A stretch of 64,000 nucleotides of DNA from Prostheceraeus crozeri (Eukaryota > Platyhelminthes > Polycladida > Euryleptidae). Positions 1-9,770 of the stretch are shown piece after piece. The DNA is taken from contig CAJQUW010003149.1 in NCBI GenBank assembly GCA_907163375.1, positions 124,001-188,000 of the forward strand, written 5' to 3'. The notes beneath the pieces were generated by a model, which ran no database searches, was not told where the DNA came from, and was given only the letters and a program-made list of their open reading frames with translations. Each line of letters starts with the position of its first letter. The first letter of the stretch is position 1. A program made the translations under genes and the position numbers.

Positions 1-1440
1 CATGTTCCACCAATCGTTCCATGAGATCTTGCGATCTTCAACTTCCCTGCTGAGCCATCTTCTTTGCTGCCTCAGTTGCACTGTCAGGGTAGGTCTCTTC
101 TCTTTTCGAAGGTTCGTTCATCATTCTCTCGTAACTTCCTTCCCTGATCGCCCTCTCTCATTTCAGAACAAAACTTGTCTCTCTTCTCCATACCGATACC
201 TCTCCTGCCGTTTTGGACAACTGCCATTACCTTTTTGTGCTTTGCATAGAGCTGATGGAAGACATGATAGACTGGACTGGACTAGAATCGACAACAGCTG
301 TTTGTTGATGTTAATTTCAGCCGCTCGTCTATGCGCCGATTGGTAGATCTGTAGAAGAAGCAAATTACTGAAACATGCAGGAGCTGTAGATCCATGCCAT
401 AAGGCGATTTATTGTAAGCTATTTTGTCAAAATGCTATTATTAATAAAAACAAATGATGATAATCGCGAATCCTTGCTTCACCAATCAGTTGCCGTGACA
501 TTCCTATTGTCAACCATTGGAAGGCGCTATCGCTTAGGTACCGCTGTCATGATGTCCACGGTGTTCTATTGCTTTCAATGTAAGCATGGAGTAAGTATAG
601 TAGGTAGAGTGTCGACTCAAAAAAGTATCTGCATACAGTGAAGATTTTGATATGAAAATATTCTGTTTTTTGCGGAGATTACGTTCCTGTGGTCCAAATA
701 ATTATTTGAGCAGTTTTTAAAAAGCTAAATTTTTGCAAATTCATGTGCTACCGACATGAAGCCCCTTTACAAGTAGCATGAAAGGTTGAATGAAAAGTTG
801 AATATCAAAAGGAATGAGTATTTGCTAGCAAGCATCTTACTTAAGCGGAAATTAAAGTGATTATCAAGGGAATTTCATAAACTGCATTGCAATGGAAATC
901 TTCATGAAAAAGTCGAGATTTTGTGCTTCCTTGGCTGAAGTTTCAAGTTTTCAATTCAATTTTCACCAGCATGATTTTATGATTCACTAAATTCATGTTT
1001 CATTTCTTGAATCTGAATAGAGATGTGGACCTATTTACATCCTTCAAAGTTAATTGAAATCATTGTCTATGATTATGTCGTTTTAATCCACCAGCGGCAG
1101 GCTGCTTGTGACATGATCACGCTTAAAAGAAAACTCTTGCGGTTCAGTATGATAGCAACCTATCGAATTGCCAATTTAACAAACATTACCTCTCCATTAC
1201 TGTCACGATACGGAGGATTTATAAGAAGCTATTATTCCTTATGCATCTACTATCATGATCAATCAATTACGTGTTAATTTCTTCAAAACTGAAAAAAATC
1301 GCATATCCCACATTTGGTATCAACACCCAACTGTATTCACCTCGAGTTCATTTGATGAAATCGAAACTGTGTACACATTGAGGATTTAGTAAATGCTGAG
1401 TTGCTACTCCATCTAATATACTTACTCTATAGTGTCTGTT
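1..1440. other. No supported gene; left flank of transposon nest
   Basis: I see no convincing gene here. Short open frames lie on both strands at 1-363. On the plus strand a GT donor near 84 and a pyrimidine-rich AG acceptor near 166 could splice a short reading frame ending at 346, but the product resembles nothing I know. From about 400 to 1440 the DNA is AT-rich and featureless until LINE-like coding begins. Confidence 0.4.
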
Positions 1441-2435
1441 CTAGTCCTTTATTATTATGGCATGCACCATTCCATCATCTTCTGTCATTATAACCCCAAA
1501 AGGTAGACCGTACATCACACCTTATCTCAAGTTGCTTATTAATAGCGCTGGTCTTATTGTCGTCACGGTAATTACGCACAAATACAGTCAGTTGAGCACC
1601 AAGATAAAAAGCCTATTGAAAAAGGGAAAGTTGAGATGGGCAACGCGTGCACAGAATGGGTCAAAAGATGTATGGAAGGTTGTAAATGAGATAAAAGGAA
1701 CAAAATCCTCTAGATAATCATCGATAGATTCTATTTTGAATTCCTATTCATCGATTGGAGAAGCCGTAGAGGATATCAACGCTTGTTTCTTAAACAAACA
1801 AATTCAAAGATCTGGTCTTGTGATTCCCGATGCACCTGTGGAGGATGAATGGAGACTAGTCATTGAGGTAGATCACGTGTATAAACTACTACTATCGTTG
1901 AAAGCTCATTCTGTCCCGGGCCGAGATGATATTCCGATCATTCTTTACAAGAAAGCGGCTCACATTTTAACAGCCCCATTGAGCCACATAATTAATGTTT
2001 CGATCATCACTCGTCGTTTCCCAGGTGCGTGGAAGGAAAGCGTAAAGCGTTGTCACACCTATCCCGAAGACGCTCCCAGTATCAAAAGATGAACTTCGCC
2101 CATTCTCCCTTTTGCCTACTTTTTCTAAAGTTTGTGAGAGAGCAATACTCCAGTCCGGTGTATCATCAGAACTTCGGCGGGTTTTAGGTCCTTTTCAATT
2201 AGGGAATGTACCTCAATCATCCCCATCTGCTGCCTTAATATGCATCCACGACAGAATTACATTAGCATTGAATATGAGGTTGACTACAGGCGTTGTTTTG
2301 ATAACTTATGACTATACCAACTTGGGCATCTCCTAGTTACTCCGTGGTGTACGGTTGTGTGAAGAACGTGCTCCTGCTTCGTTTTTGAAAACCCTTCCTA
2401 CGTCTAAACTACGAATCTTTGGCGTATGATACATC
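1440..2435 (+). mobile_element. Old LINE, 5' part (endonuclease-RT linker and start of RT)
   Basis: This is a decayed non-LTR retrotransposon fragment of CR1/L2-like type. The frame at 1457-1717 contains RPYITPYLKLLIN and DVWKVVNEIKG, typical of the linker before the reverse transcriptase. The frames at 1736-2092 and 2112-2336 carry early RT blocks: the VPGRDDIP turn, the region where LRP.SLLP normally sits, and a degenerate ITYDYTNLG where the first catalytic block (usually FDFS.AFD) belongs. Stops and frameshifts are frequent, so it is dead. The fragment stops where a younger LINE begins, and the next RT block (SGIPQGSVFGPYLF) appears 4 kb later at 6490, which shows that the younger LINE split it. 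The 5' boundary is uncertain. Confidence 0.75.
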
Positions 2436-2931
2436 GTGTCCACCCTCAACTACGTATCGTGATCATTCACTGTTATTCTCCCTTCAAACTGCTCAGCGGA
2501 ACTGCTCATTCATCTGCTCCAAGTTCTACTCAATTTCCTACTGCTCCCCATTGATCCTGCATTCTGATTGGTCCTCGTCGGCTTTCCTTTCTGCGTGCGA
2601 TCTCTTGTCGGAATTCTGCTGTCACAGACATCATCGCTCTCTTATCTCCACACGTATTCTACTGCTGGGTGGCTCTCTCTTTGTCGCGTTGCTTAGTGAC
2701 GTCTACCCTTGCCGGTAAGCCGCTGCTGCTTCTGCCCATAGCACGCGTCACTTCAGTCGGACAGCTGACGCAGCGGATTTCCCTTCCCTCAGGAATTAGT
2801 GGTAGGAGGATGATGAACACTTAGAACACTCCAGTCGTGTGGCTTCAGTTCCTGCCTGTGATCCCAGTGCCCTGAGTTCGATTCCTTTTCGAGTTAATTT
2901 TTGTGGCGTCTAAGCTTGTATTTTCTCGATC

Positions 2932-3701
2932 ATGTCGGAGAGTTTGTCAGTATCAGAATTCCGCAAGATGTCTGCTTCCGAGATTGGAAAACTTTCAAAA
3001 GCCAAGCTGACTTCAGCTCTTCTGAGTGCTGTCGATTCCATCGAGAAAAGTGAAAAGGAAATTCTTACTCTCAAAGACTTGAAAGTTGCCCTTGATGATG
3101 CTATCTGCAGCATCAAGAATGATGTCGCTCAACAAACAGAGCAAAAGCTGAAAGAGCTTGAGGAGACTTTCGTGAAGAGAATGAACGAAATGCATGTTTC
3201 TCTAACCTCAGGAATAGAGGAGACTCTAACAAGTCATGTTGACAGAAGCTGCAATCACTAAAGTCGTCAATGGAATCTGACATAATTTCTGAAATTGAGG
3301 ATCGTGAATTTCGGAAAGACAACCTGGTCATTTTTGGTCTACCCGAGCAAAGTGATCCCGAAGTCGATTCTGAGAAAACGATGGAATTGTTGAATTATCT
3401 TGATGATAATTTTGTCGATTCTCATGTTGTCAAGTGTTTCCGAATTGGCAAACCTGGTCATAAACCTCGACCAATAAAGGTGAATTTTCTGCTGTTTGAG
3501 ACGAAGATGAGATTGCTCAAGTGTGGTCCTATGCTGTCAAAATCCTCAGACTATCGGAACGTATATATCAAGCCTGACCTTACAAAGAAAGCAACAGAAC
3601 GAAGAGAAAGAGCTACTCAAGAACTGAAGCGACGAAGGAGGAATGGTGAAAAAGTCGTTATACGCAAAGGAAAAATCGTGCAAAGCTTGTCTAGCGTTTA
3701 G
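2932..3701 (+). pseudogene. LINE ORF1 (coiled coil plus RNA-binding domain)
   Basis: The first 109 codons (2932-3261) are rich in Lys, Glu and Leu and look like a coiled coil. A second frame (in phase from about 3243 to 3701) continues with DREFRKDNLVIFGLPE, VKCFRIGK, PRPIKVNF and VYIKPDLTKKATERRERA. These are the hallmark blocks of the RRM-like ORF1 proteins of CR1/L2-type LINEs, which bind element RNA. The two halves are out of frame by one small indel near 3235-3245, so the product would be truncated. The chosen ATG opens the long frame just after the pyrimidine-rich leader. Confidence 0.75.
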
Positions 3702-3734
3702 CAGTAGTGGTAAAGGTTCTGAAAATGTGTCCAT

Positions 3735-6350
3735 ATCTCGTGCACCGAAAATTTTAATGATGAACGCTCATCAATTGTTTCTTCTGGGAAAATGGACGAT
3801 ATTCGCATTCACTGTGCCACCTTGAAGCCAGATATTGTGATAATCACTGAATCTTGGCTAAGTAATGTGCATGACAGTTGCCTTTTCAATATAGATGGTT
3901 ACTTCCATGTTTCGATGTGATAGAAAGAATCGTATAGGTGGTGGAGTAGCTGTGTGGGTTACGTCTGAACTCCAAGTTTCCATTTTTGAAATTAATGCTT
4001 ATCCATCATTTTGTGAATGTCTGTTTCTAAAAATAATAATTGATTCTGAAATCATAAATTTGTTGGCTATATATGTACCTCCTCGTATTGTTTCACATCA
4101 TAAAGAGCTGAACGATTTTGTAATTGATGTTTAGACAGTATGACTGAAAATCAATCATTCCCAAACGTGATTATAGGAGGTGATTTGAACGAATTTTGAC
4201 TCATCCATTTTAAAGCGCAGTTTTGATCTTTTTAACAAGGTCTGTGATCCAACTCGTTTTGAGTCCACGTTAGATATTTTTCTCGTGAGTAGAACTTTGA
4301 GTGAAAATTACGGATCTGCTGAAGTTGGGCCCTCGCTATTCAGTAATCGTAGAGCCTCTCATTGCTCTGTTTTGTTAAATCCATTTGTAACCAAGGTCGA
4401 TACTCATGATTTCTGCGTTCGTAAACTTTTTGACTTGAGAAGTTCAAATGTGCAACATTTTTTATCTGCTCTGTGTGAAAGTTCCTTTCAATGTGTCTAT
4501 GAAGCTGATGATGTTGATAGCAAAGTTGAACGGTTTTACTCAGTTTTTCTTGATTGTCTGTTTAGCTGCATACCAATCAAAGAAGTTCTCATTTCAAAGA
4601 GAGACAAGCCGTGGATGACTCCATTAGCAAAGGATTGTATTAATCGCAGATGGCAGGCGTACCGAAATCGTGATTTTCAGGAGTACAACAGACTTAAGCA
4701 AAATTGCAAAGAAATTATAAAGGCCTGTAAAGAAAATTGGGTGAAAAGGTCGAAGCAAACATCGAGAGATATTTGGTCCATAGTAGCCCACTACAAGGGC
4801 AAGCAAGCAAATAAAAACACTGTGGAATCACTAATTTCTCAATTTTCGTCTGTTGAATATGCTGTTGACGAAATCAATCGTGTATTTGTGAACAAATTTT
4901 GTGTCTCTCAACCTATAGAATTTGATTTTGATGACAGTTGGTGTCCTCTATCTGACCCTGTTGAAGTTTTCGGCTATCTGGAGAAATTGTCCGTCAATAA
5001 GTCTTCTGGAGCTGATTGTATTCCCAACCGAATTTATAAGATTAGTGCCCCATTTATTGCTGAACCGCTGTGTCATATTATCAACTCGTCTGTTTTGCTG
5101 CGCTATGTTCCAGCAGCTTTCAAATCTTGTGTTGTAGTTCCTGTGCCGAAGAAATCTAAAGTTTCTGTTGAAAATTTGAGGCCCATTACAATATCAAGTG
5201 TGCCATGCAAGCTTTTGGAGAGACATGTGTTGTCATGTATGTATTCTAAAATAACTAGCTGTATTCCTGACTTTCAGTTTGCCTACAAGCCTCAATCCGA
5301 TTGTACATCAGCCTTGATTACGATTCATAATTATGTTACTGAGATGCTTGATTCTGACAATGTCACATCTGTCATGTTAATAGCTTTCGATTTTTCATGT
5401 GCTTTCGACAGGGTTCGTCATGACATTTTGGTTGCCAAGTTGCAGGCTCTTGGCTTTTCCCTCAGGTTTCATTTGTTGGACTATCTCCTATCTTCAGGAT
5501 AGGTACCAAAGTGTTCGTCTTCGTGAATGTTTTAGCAGTAGCCGGTGTGTGTCCAGTGGTTGTCCTCAAGGATCCCTTCTGGGACCATTTTTGTTTGTCC
5601 TATACTGTTTTGACATAGCTACCGCCAATCAAACGACAAAGATTGTACAATATGCTGATGATGTAAATTTGATTGTACCTTTGACTAAAAACGATTATAA
5701 TATAACAGATCGCGTTTTCGACGAATTTCTCTGTTTGGAGAAGTGGTGCTCTGAGAATGATCTTATGTTGAATAAGAGCAAGACCAAGATTGTTCATTTT
5801 AAAAAGAAAAATTATGCATGTAATGACGCTTTTCTTGACTTATCCAAAATTTATTGTTGATGAAGCAAAAGTGTTAGGTGTTGTATGGGACGATAATTTA
5901 AGCTGGTCCAGACATTTTCGTGAAGTGGAGTCGAAATGTTCTCAGCGTATATATTTATTGAAATCACTCAAGTTTACTTTGTGTCATGACGATTTATGGA
6001 CCGTGTATTACAATGTTATAGAAAAGCTTATGTTGTATTCAGCTCCTTTGTTTGGTGTACTTAGCAGTGATGTAAAGGTGATGATGAAACGTATATTCAG
6101 ACGATGCAAGAGAACTATTTGTAGAAAAGATTGTGCATGCTCTAACAACTTTGAATCATTTTCTATCAAAAGACTACAATCATTTGAGACATTGTATAAG
6201 AGTTCTGTGAGTCCAACGCATCCACTAAATGTGCTTATACCACCAACTAGCTTGAGACGCATTAATGTACCTTTCTGTAAAACTACTCGTAGACAGAATT
6301 GCTTTCCAATTTCGTATCTGCTACATTTGAATGGACACTTTCGACCGTGA
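3735..6350 (+). pseudogene. LINE ORF2 (endonuclease-reverse transcriptase)
   Basis: The endonuclease part shows LKPDIVIITESWL (about 3820-3860), RIGGGVAVWV (about 3930), INLLAIYVPP and, in degraded form, DPTRFESTLDIFLVS. The RT has LRPITISSVPCKLLE (about 5181), FAYKPQSDCTSALI, the first catalytic block AFDFSCAFDRV (about 5385), CPQGSLLGPFLF (about 5557), the second catalytic block QYADDVNLIV (about 5650), LMLNKSKTKIVHF and KVLGVVWDDNLSW. All catalytic aspartates I can see are present. The reading frame changes near 3790, 4135-4280, 5500 and 5830, so no intact polyprotein is made. Confidence 0.8.
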
Positions 6351-6470
6351 TAACTTTCAGCATTTTCTTTGGTGTTTATTTTGTGTACCTGCAAGATTCA
6401 CTTGTAATTTGATTTTTGTAACTGTTCATGTTGTAATTTTTTGATTCTCATTCGGTTCAAATATACATAT

Positions 6471-6489
6471 TCTCTCTCTCTCTCTCTCT
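6471..6489. repeat. (TC)n microsatellite, tail of the younger LINE
   Basis: A run of nine TC units directly ends the younger LINE and abuts the resumed older LINE. It is most simply the element's own 3' tail. Confidence 0.75.
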
Positions 6490-6581
6490 AGTTAAGTCTG
6501 GAATACCACAGGGATCCGTGTTTGGACCTTATTTATTTATTCTGGCGATTAGTTCTCTCCATCAACGACTATCGTGAAATA
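6490..6581 (+). mobile_element. Old LINE, middle RT fragment
   Basis: The frame reads KSGIPQGSVFGPYLFILAIS, the conserved RT block that precedes the catalytic YADD. It is cut at the TA dinucleotide (6580-6581) by the mariner-type element and resumes at 8316. Reading across the host sequence only, the bases before the TA encode STTIVK and those after encode YIDDCTFVVPI, so the insertion sits in the Y codon of the catalytic Y-I-D-D box. A one-base shift separates this frame from the preceding PQGS frame. Confidence 0.8.
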
Positions 6582-8315
6582 AAGGGTGGCGCACGTAAAC
6601 CGCCAGATTTTAAACTTTTATTACTCCTCAAATATTCATCCGATCGTCATGAAATTTCGACTCACACTAGTTTGGCGTATAGGATTTATGATGATTATAC
6701 CTGTTATACTGAGAATTGTCAGAAAATTCTGATTCTATTGACCGAATGACTTGTACTCATTTTGTTGACATCGAAAATCTAGATCAAGTTAATTAACTTA
6801 ACATGAATCGTATTCTGCACAACGAATTGTGCGTACTCTTGAAGTGAATATTGTTCAGTTACTTCCATGTCATATAAAATACCATTCGACGATTAAATCA
6901 CTATCTGAAAAGAATCGAACATAGAAGAATGGATGATTATTCGGTTGCAGAACGAGCAAAATGCGCGGCTTGGCACGAATGGCTCAAGAGTCCAGTGTAC
7001 GTACAGAGGCTTTATCATTCAGAGTATGGCAAGAACGCGAGAGCACCGGATGCCCGTGCCATAAAGCGGTGGCACACAAACTTGTTGACCAGTGGTAGTG
7101 TGGTGACTGTCAAGTGGGACCGGTCATCTTCTGAACGAACGGAGCAGAATGTGGAACGAGTTGTGCATCACTTCGAGGAGGACCCAAACACATCTACCCG
7201 TCGTGCATCTACTGTTCTTCAAGTGAGTCGCCGCACTATCCAACGCATCCTCCATGACTATGGATGGCATCCGTACAAGGTCCAGGTGGTGCAGCGATTA
7301 CACGAAGAAGATCTGGATACCGAATGGAGTTCGCAGAACAGGAGCTACAGCGCATCCAAGCCAACCCGAGCCATTTAGTGGAACTAACCTGGTCCGATGA
7401 AGCTCACTTCCATCTGGATGGTGGTGTGAATCGCCACAATAGTCGTTATTGGGCCAACCAGAACCCTCACTGGATCAAGCAAGAGTCTATGCACTCGCCA
7501 CGCACCACCGTCTGGGCCGCAATCAGCCAATCAGGTATCTAAGGACCGTTCTTCTTCGACACCTCTGTCAACAAGGATCGGTATCTCAAGATGCTACAGG
7601 AGGAATTTTGGCCAGCGGTGCAGTCGGACAGAAGATGCAGGAGCATCATATTCAGGCAGGATGGTGCACCTCCACACTGGGGACTTCCTGTGCGTGAGTG
7701 GTTAAACAAGAAGATGCCTAACAGATGGATGGGACGTGGATCTCCTAACATGCCCTGGCCACCGCGTTCACCTGACGCCTTGCGATTTCTTCTTGTGGGA
7801 TTTTGTCAAGTCCAAGGTTTACCATACACGGCCAACATCCATGCAAGACCTGAAGGACCGCATCATACAAGCATTTCAAGAAGTGACAACTGAGATGTGT
7901 CGAGAAACTGCTCTGGCCTACCAAAAGCGACTCGAATCCGTCCTCGAGAATGGAGGAGGACACGTTGAAGTTCGATGACTACTAACACTTTTTTCTTATG
8001 TTTTTCATTTAATAAATGTTTTCTGTGACATTTACCTTAATTTGTTTTGGTCATTATTGATAAAGACGTGGGGGAAATAAAGGGAAAAGTTTATCATTAA
8101 ATTTTACATGTTAAGATACATTGTTGGTATGTCAATTTTATTACATGTCATTCGGTCAATAGAATAAGAATTTTCTGACAATTCTCAGTATAACAGGTAT
8201 AATCATCATAAATCCTATATGCCAAACTAGGATGAGTCGAAATTTCATGACGACCGGATGAATATTTGAGGAGTAATAAAAGTTTAAAATCTGGCGGTTT
8301 ACGTGCGCCACCTTG
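6582..8315 (+). mobile_element. Mariner-type (IS630-Tc1-mariner) DNA transposon with 168-bp TIRs
   Basis: The element is 1,734 bp and is bounded by TA at 6580-6581 and at 8316-8317, the signature target duplication of this superfamily. Long terminal inverted repeats run 6582-6749 and 8148-8315. The outermost block GTGGCGCACGTAAACCGCCAG is mirrored at the right end, and the arms differ at only a few sites. One broken transposase gene occupies 6929-7978. High TIR similarity suggests a fairly recent insertion, later than the decay of the LINE it landed in. The TIRs are much longer than those of classical mariner (about 30 bp). Confidence 0.92.
6929..7978 (+). pseudogene. Broken mariner-type transposase (DUF4817-like HTH plus DDE)
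   Basis: The N-terminal part (YSVAERAKCAAWHEWLKS ... APDARAIKRWHTN) matches the helix-turn-helix seen in the arthropod-rich DUF4817 transposase group. A second HTH (STVLQVSRRTIQRIL) follows at about 7205-7250. The DDE nuclease shows WSDEAHFHLDGG (first D), IIFRQDGAPPHW (second D) and PPRSPD/LTPCDFFLWDFVK (third D). The spacing from the second D is 37 residues to SPD or 42 to PCD, so it is neither a DD34E Tc1 nor a DD34D mariner. The gene is dead: the frame shifts near 7315, an in-frame TAA lies at 7540-7542, and a second shift lies near 7775. The expected product is about 350 residues. Confidence 0.88.
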
Positions 8316-8790
8316 TACATTGACGATTGTACTTTTGTCGTTCCTATTTCAGACAACGATATCGCTAATTGTCTACAAGAACATCAAAACATGACTGATT
8401 GGTCCTTGTCTATTGGTCTGAACCCTAATGTGAGAAAGTGTAAATAGCTGTGAATCCCCGCATTTAAACTCTCCCAATATACCGAATATATCTAAAGTTA
8501 CGGAAGTCAAAATTCTCGGCGTCTCTTTTACATCTGACCTCAGGTGGAGCAACAGTGGACCTCAAGTATGTTAACAGTATTGCTTCTAAACGAATGTACG
8601 CTGTCAGAGTTTTGAGACCACTGCTCGGCCGATCCGATATGGTGCGCATCTATAACGGATTGATACTATCAATTGAGCATTGTTCGGGACTGATGATTGG
8701 CAAAAACAAAGTTTTTATTTGATAGAATGTATATGTCGGATGCTGGAAAGAAATTTCCATCTTGAGATCGAATGAGATGATGCAGGTGTC
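8316..8790 (+). mobile_element. Old LINE, 3' RT fragment
   Basis: The host LINE resumes with YIDDCTFVVPISDNDIANCL (second catalytic RT block), then WSLSIGLNPNVRKCK, VTEVKILGVSFTSDLRWSN and SIASKRMYAVRVLRPLLG, the usual order of RT thumb motifs. Several small indels break the frame. Homology fades near 8780, directly before the stop codon of the opposite-strand LRR gene, so the LINE end and the gene's 3' end abut tail to tail. Confidence 0.75.
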
Positions 8791-8795
8791 TTTGG

Positions 8796-9770
8796 TTAAG
8801 AAATCAAACATCCTTTCTTAGCGCAACGAAATCGTCTCTTGTTTCTAGTCAGAACTCCGATATCACAGTGCTGACTGGCAGGCGATCTAGGATTGAAGAA
8901 AGCGTCCCAATGATCATAGACACGCAGAGCACATTTGTCACTACACAAACGCGCCTCCATCGGCTGGTGTTTTAATCCAAGAAAATCCTCCGGGAAGACA
9001 ACAATGCTGAACTGTGTCTCCTTGATGACCTCCTGACACTGTTCACAGACATGGATCCGACGGTTGTTGCAGACTGCCTCTATCAGGAGCTCTGGGATGA
9101 AGGAGCGCTGAGTATTGAAGATGGCCCCGGAGGCCAGGGCCTTCTCTTCCGCTAGGATTTGAAGTGAAGGGACACACGTGGATGATTCCAGAGCCTGTTC
9201 TGTGGTCCGCTCCGCGAAGGGTGTCCTGATGAGGCGATAATTGGCGTCAAACATGTTGGGTTTGCGGAGGACGGTCTTCAGCTTCGGTAAATGTGTGAGA
9301 ATGAAGGGGAGAGAGGTGAAACAATTGTATCTAAGGTCTATCTCTTCCAATAACACGCAGAATCTGAGCCCATGCGGCAGCATAGAAAGCGAATTGGAAT
9401 GAATGGAGAACGATTGGAGGTTATAGAGAAGACCAATACTGTTGTTGATATGAGGGTTCGACAACATGTTATCTTCTAATGAGAGAACACGAACGTTGCT
9501 CATAGTACAGATGAGGCGGAAGGAGATGCATTTCGAATCACTGGTCATTGACTTCAATGCGGAATTCATGTACAGATGCGTCACACAGTTGTAATTACTC
9601 TTAGTGTCTCGATAACTTCTGAATAATGCTGATAAGGAATTGCTCTCTTTGGCCAATTTGGAGATGACGACAGTTTCCAAGGACATATTCTTGTCGCCCG
9701 TGTCACTCTCCTGATCTAGAAGATCTGAGCTGTCGGACATGCAGTCGATCACACCTCTACACGAAGCCAT
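8796..9770 (-). CDS. Leucine-rich-repeat protein, LRRC58-like
   Basis: This is an uninterrupted 324-codon gene in one exon. The first about 60 residues are acidic and unstructured. Residues about 60-155 hold four or so leucine-rich repeats of the LxxLxLxxN type: VRVLSLEDNMLSNP, LQSFSIHSNSLSMLP, LEEIDLRYNCFTSLP and LKTVLRKPNMF. The C-terminal third has two cysteine pairs, CEQC (about 242) and CSDKC (about 273), set about 30 apart, possibly a metal site, and ends basic. LRR plus a CxxC...C tail resembles vertebrate LRRC58, whose substrate-adaptor role I only infer. ATG at 9770 is the first start in the open frame. There is no in-frame damage, and codon use differs from the surrounding transposons. 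It could also be a retrocopy of a spliced gene, because it has no introns while its neighbour has many. Confidence 0.72.
   Translation of the reverse strand: MASCRGVIDCMSDSSDLLDQESDTGDKNMSLETVVISKLAKESNSLSALFRSYRDTKSNYNCVTHLYMNSALKSMTSDSKCISFRLICTMSNVRVLSLEDNMLSNPHINNSIGLLYNLQSFSIHSNSLSMLPHGLRFCVLLEEIDLRYNCFTSLPFILTHLPKLKTVLRKPNMFDANYRLIRTPFAERTTEQALESSTCVPSLQILAEEKALASGAIFNTQRSFIPELLIEAVCNNRRIHVCEQCQEVIKETQFSIVVFPEDFLGLKHQPMEARLCSDKCALRVYDHWDAFFNPRSPASQHCDIGVLTRNKRRFRCAKKGCLIS

Larger units (their letters stand above)
2436..6489 (+). mobile_element. Younger LINE (CR1/L2-like), nearly full length
   Basis: A non-LTR retrotransposon of about 4 kb is inserted in the older LINE. It has a GC- and pyrimidine-rich 5' region (about 2436-2930), an ORF1 with an RNA-binding-type domain, an ORF2 with an apurinic-type endonuclease followed by reverse transcriptase, and a short 3' UTR ending in a (TC)n tail at 6471-6489. 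Such microsatellite tails are usual in the CR1/L2 group. The older element resumes immediately after the tail. Both ORFs carry a few frameshifts and stops, so the copy is inactive but far better preserved than its host LINE. The exact 5' junction is estimated to within about 20 bp. Confidence 0.8.

Noticed and set aside
2-363. Open frames on both strands, with possible splice sites on the plus strand
   Set aside because: No recognisable protein similarity, low-complexity composition, and no supporting neighbouring exons.
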